Made by a program: the position numbers and the translations under genes
Assembly: GCF_000237925.1 (NCBI RefSeq)
Contig: NC_031502.1
Location: 40,134,557-40,198,556 of the forward strand
DNA from: Schistosoma mansoni
Taxonomy: Eukaryota > Platyhelminthes > Trematoda > Strigeidida > Schistosomatidae
Direction: 5' to 3'
DNA length: 64,000 nt
Notes under the pieces: generated by a model
Told to the model about the DNA's origin: nothing
The model's input: only the letters and a program-made list of their open reading frames with translations
The model's database searches: none
Part shown: in pieces, positions 24,332-36,112 of the stretch
Layout of the letters: the number at the start of each line of letters is the position of its first letter
Numbering within the stretch: position 1 is the first letter of the stretch

Positions 24332-24590
24332 CTGGTACTTGTTTTAAATTCTGTATCATTATCAGTTAATTTTCCTAAACCACCTTCTATGATTGTTTGA
24401 TATGACAAATCATGAATAAAATCTTGTTGTATGTTATCAAATAAACGAAATTTATGTGATTTTGAATCATATGTTGTATCTAATAAACGTGTACGTTCAT
24501 TTGATGGATTATTATTATATTGTTGATGAGAAGGAGAAATAGTTTCAGGTAATAATGCTCCTTCAGGTGCTTTGTATTCTAAAATACCAT
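24332..24590 (-). CDS. ddr: Discoidin domain receptor, linker and start of DS-like domain
   Basis: The exon joins the discoidin domain to the DDR-specific discoidin-like domain. It opens with NGILEYKAPEGALLPETIS, matching human DDR2 DGLVSYTAPAGQQF, and carries EGGLGKLTDND, matching TEGLGQLTDG. Between these lies an Asn/Gln-rich insertion of roughly 25 residues that the human proteins lack. The acceptor is TCTTTTTTAG and the donor is AG|GTGAGT; the start takes two bases and the end leaves two, both consistent with its neighbours. A Sm-alpha-like SINE in the following intron ends about 24 bases from the donor. Confidence 0.92.
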
Positions 24591-25339
24591 CTAAAAAAGA
24601 TGATGAGGAGGAAAGAAATAGGCGATCAGAATAAATCGGCCGATTTTATTGAAATACATATTACAACAGATATGTTGAGAAATCAGTAACGATAAAAGAA
24701 TATTTATGATTTGTTTATCTTCATAGCTAAGAATAAATTTGTGATTTTAGTTATAGTTCTTGTTTTCATATCACAGGGTTCGAAATTTAATTTATTTGAC
24801 TACAAATCATTAATCTAAGTGTAACCTACTTTCTACCAGGCCTAAACGTACTAATTTCAATCCTCAGTGAAGATATGAATGATAGGACTCATGCTTGGAG
24901 GGTGTCTACTACTTGTAGGCGTTCAATGATTCTTAAACAGATATCGATTTGTGTTGGAAATCGTTTATACATAAATTTTTTCATCGTTTTAAATTTAGTT
25001 TCACAACTTATTAGAAAATCTTTTTTTGGAAATCCATTCAATTTCGAGACAACCATGTTCATTTGTTTCGACATTATTTGTTGTAAGTAGGAAAAAAACA
25101 TTTGCCAGTATATCAAAGCAGACATTTCGAAATATACTACTAATTAAATATTAGTCTATCAAATATATATTATGTAACAAATTTAGATTGACAGATGGAT
25201 ATTAAGTTCATCCTAATTTCTGAATAGAATTTAGTAATAATTTCCTTATTACATAACAATTTAGACTTAATAACATAGATAAAAGGATTGAGTAATGTAA
25301 CATTTTATTTGACAATATTGAAATAATTGATAGACTTAC

Positions 25340-25484
25340 TTGCTTCACAGCCTAATAATTCTAATTTTAAACAAGTTTTAGTTGGCTCTAAACTATATGG
25401 ATAAATACGTATATAACGTGCTACAAATGGTGGATCCATTGTATTAAAATTTTCTGTCATGGCATCTTGGTTACCGGCAAGGCG
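25340..25484 (-). CDS. ddr: Discoidin domain receptor, end of discoidin domain
   Basis: This exon encodes the C-terminal part of the discoidin domain, including NTMDPPFVARYIRIYPYS and then CLKLELLGCEA. Human DDR2 has NDIDPPIVARFVRFIPV...CMRVELYGC, so the match is strong. Cys154 and Cys162 are eight residues apart, the same spacing as the last two disulfide cysteines of human DDR2. All four discoidin cysteines are therefore kept across the exons at 44650, 32575 and 25340. The acceptor is CATTTTAG and the donor is GCA A|GTAAGT, leaving phase 1, which fits the next exon (24590). Confidence 0.93.
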
Positions 25485-26379
25485 CTAAAATGGAAATTAA
25501 ATTAAACAACTGATTATTGATATTATTATGATTAATAATACAGATCTATTTTATATTTTTGCATTCTGACTAGTGCTCTAAATGTAACTTTTGAAGACCG
25601 AGAGTGTTTGAAATTCTCAGGCAGATGATTTACTCCCTTTAAATGACAAAACATATCGATGCACCATTAATACACAAAGTAATTAGTATTAGATTTTGGT
25701 TATCTGTTTATTGAACTTTTTGTAAGGAAAGTAGATACCTTCAGGAAAAGAAACTTTGTACATCATTCAGTTATCTTTTTCGATGATTACATCTGGCATA
25801 CTTCTATGATATAAGTTAGCTGAAATATAGTCAAATTTATTCTGATATTTGGAAAAACTTTGCTTCAACATCATACTTAAGAATCCTTGTAAAAAATTGA
25901 TACAGAATATGTAGAATGAATAAGACGTTTACATCAGCTTATCGCTTTTGTCATTTAGTTTTAACTACTGAATGAATTCAACCACATTTGCCGATAGTTT
26001 TAGAGACTAAATATTGCAGTGTACTTTATTTAGAATGTAAGATTACTAGAAGCACTTGGCAAACAGTTTCGAATCTATACCTTATGCTAGTTAACATCTA
26101 ACATTGTGTATCCACAACTATAGCTGGTGTTAAGTTCATCTTACTTAATATCATAGCCACAGACATTATCATTTGGCTTTATGTGACATAACTGACCTTC
26201 TGTAGTACTTGGAAAACTTCCCATTCTGATAACACATTAATCTAGAAATTATTCTGTTATGACATACTTTGTTCTGATTTATGCCCCATCAATGAAATAT
26301 ACAATATGTCCAATACTTTGAGTGACTAGATATAAAAGTGTTATTTGTTTGATTGAAACCAGTTGATAGAAAACTATGA

Positions 26380-26768
26380 AAGCGTGAGTCAATTGAAGCT
26401 ACATCACCATCGAAAACCCGGAAGCACTGGATGGCCGTTTCTTCCTATTGTGGGACTCCTCAGCAGTGCGCACCCACGACCTCGCCGTGCGAGATTCGAA
26501 CCCAGGACCTACCAGTCTTGGAGTTAGACATAAACACCATCGGAAGCCGGCTCAGTGGTCTGTCGGTTAAGTGCTCGCGCGCGAGACTGGTAGGTCCTGG
26601 GTTCGAATCTCGCGAGGCGAGATCGTGGATGCGCACTGTTGAGAAGTCCAACAATAGGAAGAAACGGCCGTCCAGTGCTTCCAGGTTTTCCCTGGTGGTC
26701 TAGCTTCAATTGACTAATGCTTTCAACTATGAAAATGCTAAATCTCCACAAAACCCCTTCTGATAATA
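26380..26768. mobile_element. Family B SINE, inverted composite with target-site duplication
   Basis: A minus-strand 3' half (to about 26518) is joined head to head with a nearly complete plus-strand copy ending in CCACAAAACCCCTTCTGATA. The whole unit is flanked by the direct repeat AGAAAACTATGA at 26368-26379 and 26769-26780. Confidence 0.85.
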
Positions 26769-27004
26769 AGAAAACTATGAGGTAATATTTTGTAATTGAT
26801 AGCACACTTAGAAAGTTACATATCTAGAATTTAAAAAAACTACTGATATACAACATTTGAATAAATATAGATGACAAATACATGTTCAATTATTTTTCAT
26901 AATTGTAAACAAATTACATAACATAGTCAGTTGTGAGAATCCAAATAGTTTTATAGGATTCATAAGATGATTGTAATACTATTTCCTTATACAAGTTAAC
27001 TTAC

Positions 27005-27094
27005 TTTTGTACCATTTTCTTTTTCATAGTCAAACCATGTAGCAGTTAATTCACGTCGATATTTTACATAAAAGTAAGGTGTTGTTTGTCTACC
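27005..27094 (-). CDS. ddr: Discoidin domain receptor, discoidin domain exon 3
   Basis: A 90-base, 30-codon exon that is in phase 0 at both ends. It encodes GRQTTPYFYVKYRRELTATW and then FDYEKENGTK. This corresponds to the human DDR stretch [21 protein letters not shown] in the middle of the discoidin beta-barrel. The acceptor is CTACAG and the donor AAA|GTAAGT. The exon is too short to stand out as an open reading frame; it was found by matching phase and homology between its neighbours. The Tyr-x-Val-x-Tyr strand and the following Trp are the conserved features visible. Confidence 0.88.
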
Positions 27095-27837
27095 CTGTAG
27101 TACAAAAATATTTTTTTTTAAAAAAAACGAACAAAATCAGATATAGAAGAAGGGAAGAATAGATCATCTTAGCAACAAAAGAAAAAATAAAATAAAATCA
27201 CTATTTCCGCAAGTAATAGACTAGATCTATACAACAACAAAAAAGAAACAACAATACATTGATAATCTAGAATCAGTTTTAAAAATTCCATGTTATTTTG
27301 TTTATATTCAAGTACTAATTATACGTATGATCTTTAATTTTGTGAATGTCATGTAAAATGAGACTGGAAAAATGTCGTGTAATCTAATATTAGTTAGTAA
27401 CAGTTGTTGGTTAACTAGTTAGACAAATATAGACTAGATTCTTATTTGTACATTGGCCTTGTTAATTGAATCTAAGCTTTACAAGTTATATTCAATTTTA
27501 AATAGATATGGTATGTAATTGAATCCATTTAAATTTATGTTATTTTGTATAGGTTAACATTATATTGACTACAATGTAGTTGTTTTGTTGTTGTTGTTTT
27601 TTATCGAACTGCTAAATAACACTTTACGTCAAAATGGTTAACTAAACTATATAGATGGTGTTAGTGTAAATTTTGTTCAGTATTAGAGTATTTCTAGTTG
27701 AGATTTCATTTATTTATGATGGTAAGAAAGCTTCATTTGTTATTAAAATAGCAGAAATAGATATCATTGAAAAAGATGTAAATCATTCTCCAGAATATTG
27801 ATGAGAATAGTGAGAAGAGAAATGGGAAGTTTCGAAG

Positions 27838-28063
27838 AAATAATACCAAGTGAATTTAAACTTCACCTCATTGCACAAGCAAGTGGCTATCAGGACTCAG
27901 TAGCTGAGTGGATAACGCGATGGCGTTTGAAGCGAAAGGTACTGAATTCGAGTCCCAGAGTGAACGCCAACTTTGAGATGCAGGTACATCCGGCTGACGA
28001 GTCGCAAATAGGACGGAACGTGCATGCTGGATTCCACTGCTAGCCACTATCCATCTTTGCTTA
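27838..28063 (+). mobile_element. Family A SINE
   Basis: It starts with the tail of a preceding unit (ACCAAGTGAATTTAA) and ends at CCATCTTTGCTTA. The GAAA of the hammerhead is GGAA here. Confidence 0.85.
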
Positions 28064-28232
28064 TTGTGCTGAATCCTAGTTTACGATATTAAACAGTTCA
28101 ATTATGATGTGTTGTGAAACAATATCTACTAGCTTATCATTTGCCAACGGAGTTTTGATTTCGAGGAGTTGTTCATTGATAATTTCAGACAATTTAGTTA
28201 ACATTATTACTATTAATTGATATTCAACTTCT

Positions 28233-28375
28233 AGGCACCATCCATCTCAGCTTAAAAATACTTATTACCTAATGAGAATATTGAGTCAATTTGCACATAT
28301 GACAATAAAGGACTGATCAACTAAAATCCTTAACATCAATGGAAAGATTCAAATAACCAATACAAAAATGAATTA
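28233..28375 (+). mobile_element. Family A SINE, 3' fragment
   Basis: Only the distal part is present, from a CCATCCATCTCAGCTTA motif to ACCAATACAAAAATGAATT. It is more diverged than its neighbours. Confidence 0.7.
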
Positions 28376-28436
28376 TTTACAGGTCGCTAAAATTCTATGT
28401 GCTTTATTCACTTGGTGTCGTTTACTAGTATCTTCC

Positions 28437-28680
28437 GATTGTTATTTAGGACTGCAATTGATCAGTCTTTTGTTGGCACATGTGCATACTGTGCGGACTG
28501 CCTTGATATTGCCTGAAGTCACGAGCTTTATAAGCAAGGATGGATGATGGCTAGCAGTGGAATCCAGGACGCGCGTTTCGTCTTATTTGGGACTCGTCAG
28601 CTGGATGTACTTGCATTTCAGAGTTGATGTTCACTCTGGGAATGAAACCCAGTACCTTTCGCTTCAAACGTACGCGCGTT
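28437..28680 (-). mobile_element. Family A SINE
   Basis: A minus-strand copy from the distal part through the hammerhead to the tRNA-like head, broken off at CTTCAAACG. Its hammerhead core is intact. Confidence 0.83.
28561..28608 (-). ncRNA. Hammerhead ribozyme in family A SINE
   Basis: The minus strand keeps stem I CATCCAG/CTGGATT, core CTGACGA, GAAA, stem III ACGC/GCGT and the GTC triplet. Stem II has one changed pair (GTCC against AGAC). It is in sense orientation in a DDR intron. Confidence 0.7.
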
Positions 28681-28727
28681 CCATCCTATGCGCTTTCTAT
28701 ATTAAACCTATCAATTAAATAAATTCA

Positions 28728-29245
28728 TTTAGTATTGTTTTGTTTTTAAATCTTCCCATCGATGTTTTAGGACTGCAACTGGTCAGCCTCCTATTGGCAT
28801 ATATGCATCCTGTGCGTATTGCCTCGATATATCCTTAATTCACAAGCATTGTAGGCAAAGAAGGATAGTGGCTAGCAGTGGAATCCAGGACGNNNNNNNN
28901 NNNNNNNNNNNNNNNNNNNNNNNNNNNNNNNNNNNNNNNNNNNNNNNNNNNNNNNNNNNNNNNNNNNNNNNNNNNNNNNNNNNNNNNNNNNNNNNNNNNN
29001 NNNNNNNNNNNNNNNNNNNNNNNNNNNNNNNNNNNNNNNNNNNNNNNNNNNNNNNNNNNNNNNNNNNNNNNNNNNNNNNNNNNNNNNNNNNNTACCCTCG
29101 CTTCAAACGCCATCGCGTTATCCACTCGGCCAGAGTGAACATCAACTCTGAGATGCAGGTACATCCAGCTGACGAGTCCCAAATAGGACGAGACGCGCGT
29201 CCTGGATTCCACTGCTAGCCACTATCCATCTCTGCTTATCAAGTA
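28728..29245. mobile_element. Family A SINE, inverted composite containing a gap
   Basis: The minus-strand tail and ribozyme edge lie left of the gap, a minus-strand tRNA-like head (29093-29132) right of it, then a flip to plus strand from AGAGTGAACATC through a hammerhead with GAGA instead of GAAA. The flip and the gap together suggest a large hairpin. Confidence 0.82.
28893..29092. other. Assembly gap (200 N)
   Basis: A run of exactly 200 N inside family A sequence. To the left the family A copy is in minus orientation and stops inside the hammerhead; to the right it resumes in minus orientation for 40 bases and then flips to plus. Confidence 0.99.
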
Positions 29246-30594
29246 AATAGTTTGAAATCAAAATTTTTGCGTGTATTGTTCAACATAAAAGATCTGGATG
29301 TTTCCTAAAGATATGATAGAAGCTATAATTGCATATTGTTAACTTTGTAGTGTTTAAGGACATACTTTTGGATGATATACACATCAGGTGCTATGTCGAT
29401 AGTCGTAGCAGTCACAACTAATCGGTGAATATCATACCATAGAAATCGGTTTCTTATTTGCTTCATAAAAATATATAAATATTCCTGATAATATTAACAC
29501 CTATTAAGTAAAAACAAACTGTCTTCTGAAAACTCAGTTTTTTATAACAAGTAAACATTCGTGCTCTTTTGTTAAATATCATATCCTTGAATCGTCTAAC
29601 TCTATTTAACAAAGTATACATTATCAGCTTATAAAAAAACGAGCATTGTTTAGATACACTTTTCAATTCATATTCATGTGATCTAAAGTTTTTCAGATTT
29701 TCTTTATAAAAAGGAAAGTTGACTTGATCAAAAAAAATTGACAGGTTATACTTATATATGGCATCGATTTGTAAAGTTATTGACAACTACTCTCAGTCGT
29801 CTTGATAGGAATAGATACCTCAGTTGAGATCTGTAAGATAAACGTAATCATTTGGTAGAAATAACAGTTCCCTATATCACTAATAACACTTTTATCATGA
29901 AAATGCACAATTGTTTCACTTATGTTGTTAATTAACAGTCTTAGATAAGTCTCACTAATATTTTTTTTCTTATACTACTTACAAACTTCAATGAAATATA
30001 ATGATCATTTATGAATGTTCTAATGGTTTGTGAACTAATTCATTTCCAAAATACCCATAAACTTTGCCTTATAATATACTTTCTATTATCTAGTAAAAAA
30101 AACAGTCTATTCAAATGTAGACATGATATCCAACATTTTATCGATTGTTGAAAGAATGCCTTTGGGAGTTTTCATAATAGACTATTACTCAATAAACGCA
30201 GAATAAGAAGAAGGATAGTTATAGAAAGAAAGAAAAAACCAGTAACAGTATTTAAAATCGAGAGAAAGAAGAACACAATACAGAATAAAAGAAGTTTAAA
30301 ACTCTAGCGTTGTAGATAATTCATGTGACATTTTCAAAAGAAAGAAAAAAAAGAAGGAAGAAACAACACTGTTGAACACAAAACATGAAAGTTATTTGAA
30401 GTCATGAAATAGTTCTAGTTTACTTTTATAAATATTCATAAAATAAATTATTGATAAGTTTAAACAAATAGTAAGTGAATGATATTTTAATGAAAAAGTA
30501 TGCGCACATTGAATTTTATGGGCTTATTGGATATTTTCATGACAATTATGTTATATCAGTATAAGGTTGTGAAGGTTGTTGAGCTTAGATCGAT

Positions 30595-30850
30595 ATCATG
30601 AAGGGATCAATGTTAGACTACCGTTGAATACCTGGAAGAGCTGGACTGGCGTTTCGTTCCAGTAGGGGATTCGTCAGCTGTGCGCATCCACGGTCTCAGT
30701 TCTTGCGCGAAACCGAAGGTCCTAAGTTCGAATACTGTGTGCGGGATCGTGGGTACGCACTGCTGAGGGGTCGCCTACTAGAACGAAACGACCTTCCAGT
30801 GCCTCCAAGTATTAGAAGGTGATCTAACACTGATCCATTCATTATATCAA
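30595..30850. mobile_element. Family B SINE, diverged subfamily, inverted composite
   Basis: A minus-strand ribozyme-bearing piece (to about 30695) meets a plus-strand piece with TTCGAATACTG and a second hammerhead-like region (CTGAGGG). The outer ends differ from the main family and match the copies at 49185 and 56385. Confidence 0.72.
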
Positions 30851-31299
30851 TCTAAATCATATTATAGTTGGTAACTAACGTATATGTATATCAGAAAACT
30901 TAGTAGTTTGTACATTTTCTAAGTTAATTGATTAGATCATCAGGTTAAAGGCTTTTCGGACAGCTACTACTTGCTATATGGTAAAATATCTGATTTTTGT
31001 GTGATGCAAGTTCGAACCTTATATAGAAAATTACTATTTCTATTATTATTATTACTAGTATTACAGATAAAGGTTATTGAATAGTGTTAATTTATATCAG
31101 TTTCCTCCAAGTAACTAAAGATTGTTTTTCGTTTTTATTTTGGAGGACTGTGTGTGGATGCATTTATAAGTATTATTTTATCAATAATGGTACTTAGGAA
31201 AACGATGTTTCACAAGAGATTTAAGAGTAATAACAATGAAACTGGATCCAATGCCCTTCGGTGCTTATCAGAAGGGTTTCTCTCTGATTAATGGTCATG

Positions 31300-31600
31300 A
31301 ATTTCAACAAGAACATTCAGAATCTACCTCATAACAACGCTCAATCTCTAGACGACTGAGCTGGCATCCAACGGTGTTAATGTTTAACTTCAACCGATCC
31401 ACGTAATTGAGCAACCGTCCACCATTTTCTTCAGTGAGTTGATATCTCACAACAGACCTCGTTGAACTCCACTGGTCACTGCTTCTCACTAGAACTCCAG
31501 GAAATACCTCTTGAAGCCAGTCACAACCATCCAGTGCTTCCAGGATTTCTATGGTGATCTAGCTTCAATTGGCTCATCATTCCAACTATAAAATCTTATT
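31300..31600. mobile_element. Family B SINE, inverted composite
   Basis: The minus-strand 5' region (31300-31520, including the long 5' leader reading CACTGCTTCTCACTAGAAC here) is joined to a plus-strand 3' piece starting ATCCAGTGCTTCCAGG. The ribozyme core has been lost at the junction. Confidence 0.78.
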
Positions 31601-32012
31601 GGAAATTTATGCAATAGATGACTAAAATTATCTGTATCATTGTATCTTCAAAAATATATTGTTTCTTTTATTCACCTCGTTACTTGCTATTTATCATCAG
31701 AGCATATCAGCAAAATACTTTTTTCAAAGGAACCTAATTGTTATAGCTTAAAATGAATGGTTTGCCAATTATATTCCAAGGCTTCATTATTATTGTTCTA
31801 CTATATTATATTACAATTCACGATGGTACTAGTAGTAATTATCATGAAGATTTGATATCTGACTACTTTGTAAATTACAGTTATTTATACACCAGTAAGA
31901 ATTGATGAAAAATAAAACCTGTGTCATATGATCTGTTTTACAACATCAATTTATTGTAAATGATAACGTATCAGAATAAAAGATGTTTGTCGATTATTTT
32001 TTTACATATGTA

Positions 32013-32165
32013 AAAATTTTGATAGTTGAGATCATGAATCAATTGAAGCTAGACCATCATGGAAAACCTAAAAGCACTGGACGGCCGTTTCGTCCTATTA
32101 TGGGACTCCTGATTCATGATCTCAACTATCAAAATTACTATAATATCCAAAAAATCCCTCTGACA
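32013..32165. mobile_element. Family B SINE, fold-back composite
   Basis: A minus-strand 3' part (to 32109) stops inside the hammerhead core (AGGAGTCCC) and is followed by a plus-strand tail. The arms TTGATAGTTGAGATCATGAA and its complement make a perfect terminal palindrome of about 22 bases. Confidence 0.83.
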
Positions 32166-32574
32166 TATATAAAAGTTGTTAAATAGTGAGTAGGATTGCA
32201 CTTAATTCCTTTGTGACATGAGATTTTGATGCTTTATTTAGTTGCATGCTAAATTTGTTGACTATCAGAGTAGTGTTATCAAAAAGTATCAAACAATACC
32301 ACGGTTAACGACAACTCTGTTGGAATGGAGGCCGTAATGATGGTTGTGTTACCCAGATTATAATAAACGTTAAGTATGGTACGAATTGCTTTAAGCAGTT
32401 GCAGATATGTTTGAGACATGATTTGCAATTTCGTTGAGTGTTAAATCATTTAATTTACTAGTTCAAAATTTAAATATAGTTAAATTTTGCAGCAACAAGC
32501 AATATCGAACAATCCACCTTTGTAGTATTTCTATTCATTAATTTGTTAACCAATTTGACCAATATAATACTCAC

Positions 32575-32725
32575 TTTACTTTGAGCTACTCGACCTTTTG
32601 TTATAATTAACTTGATAATACTTTGACGACCTAAGTCAATTTCCATAAATTCACGAAGTTCTTTGCCAACCTTAGCATCTGGACACCATGCACGTTCTTG
32701 GAGACTTAAATCATTTGGATCTTCA
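32575..32725 (-). CDS. ddr: Discoidin domain receptor, discoidin domain exon 2
   Basis: This exon encodes the part of the discoidin domain with the peptide ERAWCPDAKVGKELREFMEI, then DLGRQSIIKLIITKGRV. In human DDR2 the matching text is DGAWCPE...[24 protein letters not shown]. Cys50 of the visible protein aligns with the second disulfide cysteine. The acceptor is TTATTTTAG and the donor is AAA|GTGAGT. The first base completes the Arg codon begun by CG at the end of the 44650 exon, and the exon ends in phase 0. An in-frame ATG upstream and read-through past the donor make the open frame look longer than the exon; the splice signals and homology set the limits used here. Confidence 0.9.
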
Positions 32726-33606
32726 CTAAAATAAGAACACAAAGAGAAATATATCTATCAAACTTGGTTGTATAACACTAAAAACTAATCAAATATATAT
32801 ATATGCTTATGAATTTAAAATTTTAATAGTTATGAGAGACACAATAAGTAGGGACTACTCAGTTTGTGTGTGTGTGTATCTATAACCATTCAAAATCTAA
32901 TCAACATATCAACTGAAATAATGAATTATGATGTAGAAAAGAAAAAAAGAAAAGAAAGATGGTTTAAGATTGTCATTTCAAACAATGTTCTACACATCAC
33001 CTCTATGGTGTATTGTAAAATTTCTCTGTTTTGATGTATTAAGAAATGTCATATAAACAATTGACATACCTCAAATAGGATTGTTCAATGGTTTATTTTA
33101 CTTTAATTGTGTAAATGATGAAATAAGAGCCTACTTAATTGTCTTAACATCACATATATAGATATGTCAAAAATTCTTTTAACACATTTACTGTCAGGAC
33201 AAATCAAAATTAGATTATATTGTGTTGATTTATGTATACCTAAGTAACATCATGTTTACCTATCTAATATACATTTATGTTTGTTGATGTAATTAGGTGT
33301 GACATATTTTTATTTTAATTATAATGAATGACCTAGATTTTAACGTTATTTGACCTATTCACAAAATCTCTGTTTTGACAACAACCGGTTGTTGTTGTTG
33401 CTTTTTGCACAAATAGTTGAGATAATGAAATTCTGATTTTATCAATAATGTTAACAATACAAATAATGAAGTGTGATACATAGTAACATAATGAATTGCG
33501 TTTAGCTGGTGAAAAAGTAAAAAAAACGACAATAGAAAACCATGAACTGTTGTTTCATCCTAGTTTGGGACTTATCTGAAGTATGTTAACCTACAACTTT
33601 ACAAAA

Positions 33607-33831
33607 GATAGAAACTAGAACCATCATTATTAAATTCACTGAGTTATCTATAACTTTGGTTTTAGATAACTGAAATACAAAACAAGATAAATCGCTTATA
33701 CCACGCTTGAAGCAAAACACGAAGATTTATGTGCATAGACCTTGATGATATTAACTACTACTAAACAGCTGCATAGTTAGTTCTCCAGTGTTATTACTGG
33801 ATCTCAAGATTTATCTGGGAAAGTATTTTAG
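33607..33831 (+). repeat. 225-base direct repeat, left copy
   Basis: Begins GATAGAAACTAG and ends GGAAAGTATTTTAG. It matches 33971-34195 with about a dozen differences (about 95% identity by eye). Confidence 0.92.
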
Positions 33832-33970
33832 TCAGAAGGCGTTTTGTGGAGATTTAGTATTTTCATGGTTGAAAACGTTGGTCAATTGAAGCTAGACCAC
33901 CATGGAAAACCTGGAAGCACTGGACGGCCGTTTCGTCCTACTGTGGGACTCCTCAACAGTGCGCATCCAC
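33832..33970 (-). mobile_element. Family B SINE fragment between 225-base repeats
   Basis: A minus-strand 3' part from TCAGAAGGCGTTTTGTGG to the 5' edge of the hammerhead (GTGGATGCGC on the minus strand). The core has a T at the first position (TTGAGGA). It sits exactly between the two 225-base direct repeats. Confidence 0.85.
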
Positions 33971-34195
33971 GATAGAAACCAAAACCATCAATATTAAATT
34001 TAATGAGTTATCTATAACTTTGGTTTTAGATAACTGAAATACAAAACAAGATAAATCGCTTATATCACGCTTGAAGCAAAACACGAAGATTTATGTGCAT
34101 AGACCTTGATGATATTAACTACTACTAAACAGCTGTACAGTTGGTTCTCCAGTGTTATTACTGGATCTCAAGAATTATCACGGAAAGTATTTTAG
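33971..34195 (+). repeat. 225-base direct repeat, right copy
   Basis: Same length as the left copy and separated from it only by a 139-base family B SINE fragment. No coding content was seen. Confidence 0.92.
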
Positions 34196-34439
34196 ACAAC
34201 CGATTATTATAAAACAACATTTCTCATTTACGAAAATATACTTCCATCATATAATTTTGGATTGTAAGTTAAAATCTTTGATGAGTTTGATTACCCGGAT
34301 TTACTTCGAAAAAGCAGATTACATCATGTAGCAAAATGACATAAATTTAATTTTTCATTCATTACGATATTAAAAATATATTATTTAATTCATTAATCAA
34401 AATCTTAGATATTTAGTATTTTATTATTAAGCTTGGTAA

Positions 34440-34765
34440 TTTTGTGGTGTGCTCTACTTATATCCATATAAGTAGTATATGGTGATGGTCAGACATAGAA
34501 TGTAATTTGGCAGAAGATCGATAAGGAACGAACAGGAATGAAGCGTAATCGGTACGAAAATGCGTGAACAATGAAATCAGAGATGACGAACTGATATTTG
34601 CAGAAGGAACAGTTAAGATTGAAACAATTGATTGATAGTTTGCAAGTTTAACTGTTTACTGTATGGTTGTCACATTTTAGTGAGATGGTCTGTAATTTTC
34701 GTGTCAAATACATTCGATTGTTTCTACTCGTGTTCTGTTCACTACAATTTGAAATACGTTTCATG
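34440..34765 (+). repeat. Family E dispersed repeat, subfamily 2
   Basis: Begins GGTGTGCTCTACTTATATCC and ends GTTCACTACAATT, closely related to the copy at 50236 (shared GATGGTCAGACAT-like segment). Confidence 0.75.
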
Positions 34766-35588
34766 AACCATCGAATTCCTTTAAAGATTCATGATTGTAT
34801 CAACGATGGTCAAGACAACAGTGAATACAAATTTTCTTTTCAGTTTTTTAAAATGCATAAAACTTTTATCGATCAAGATTAATCTAAATTGTCCAGTCAA
34901 TCACATTATTGGCCAATCTATAGTTGGTATGAAATAAGAGTTAATACACTAAAAAACTACTTTGATATTTCGTTTCTTTCCAATAACACTTCAACCTGTT
35001 ATACATTAAGTAAAAGAAGGTAACTGAACTTTCTCCCTTAAATGCAAAATGCTTTTTTTTTAAAGAAAACTTATCATTAGTTTCTATATTTTGTTTTTAT
35101 AACTTTCTGTAAACAAATAAAATACTATTTATATCTATTAGACAATAGTAATATAAATAGGGTAAGTATATATTAACCACAATGAATAATTGTACAAAGG
35201 AAACAGGTAATAAAACGTCATAACCATTAATATAGATAATAATAATATTCAATGATTCATATATAGACTACTTACAAATTCAAATTATTGTCAATATGAT
35301 TCATTAATTATGATTCATTGAGTTGAATACATAAAATTAACGGGTAAGTTTGTATTATTGGAATTGAGTTAGGTATTTATGAATTAATTAATATTTATTA
35401 CTTTTAGGATAAACTATTGACAACATGTATGTGTACATGTATGTATAATTCTTTCAGGAAGTAAAAGTACCATTTTAATGGACAAAATATTATTTTTTTG
35501 TTTTTGTTTAAATTAGAAATTATTCTGCATTGAAAATAACTAATAATAATATCAAAAGGAATTATTGTGGATATTATAGTTTTTTTAA

Positions 35589-35742
35589 AATAGCTGAGAT
35601 CATGAGTCAATTGAAGCTAGACCACCATGGAAAATCTGCAAGCACTAGACTGCCATTTCATCCTATTGTGGGACTCCTCAACAGTGCTCATAGTGGTCTA
35701 CTACTATAATATCCACAAAAACCCTTTCTGATATTAATCAAC
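35589..35742. mobile_element. Family B SINE, fold-back composite
   Basis: A minus-strand 3' part (to about 35692) is joined to a plus-strand tail containing TAGTGGTCTA and ATCCACAAAAACCC. The ribozyme core is mutated. Confidence 0.78.
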
Positions 35743-35751
35743 ATATGCTCA

Positions 35752-36112
35752 CTAGTGACTAGCTTCAAGAGGTATTTCCTGGAGTTCTAGTGAGAAGCAG
35801 TGACCAATGGAGTTCAACCATATCTGTTGTGAGATAGTAAATCACTGAAGACAGCGATGGATGAGTCGCTCAATTTCTTGGATTGTTTGAAGTTAGACAC
35901 TAACACCATTGTGTGCCAGCTCAGTGGTCCATCGATTAAGTGCTCTGGCGCAAGACTGGTAGGTCTTGAGTTCGAATCTCGAGAGGCAGGATCGTGGATG
36001 CGCACTGCTGAGGAGTCCTACAGTAGGCCAAAACGGCATTCCAGTTCTTCCAGGTTTTCCATGGTGGTCTAGCTTCAATTGACTCATGATCTCAACTATT
36101 AAAATAATGATA
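35752..36112 (+). mobile_element. Family B SINE, longest plus-strand copy
   Basis: This copy shows the full layout: a 130-base leader (CTGGAGTTCTAGTGAGAAGC), a second leader part (GAAGTTAGACACTAACACC), the tRNA-like head with A box (GCTCAGTGGTCCATCG) and B box (GTTCGAATCTC), the hammerhead region and the 3' tail. GAAA has changed to AAAA here. Confidence 0.87.

Larger units (their letters stand above)
27095..32574 (-). other. ddr: DDR intron rich in SINEs
   Basis: The part from 27838 to 29245 is a near-continuous patchwork of family A pieces in both orientations with a gap. Three family B composites follow at 30595-32165. The stretch 29250-30590 has nothing recognisable. Confidence 0.78.

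Noticed and set aside
26431-26703. Open frames in SINE copies (also at 3177, 17783, 35857, 46777, 52608, 59831)
   Set aside because: These are translations of tRNA-like SINE or retroposon sequence that recur at many loci and in both orientations; they are not genes.
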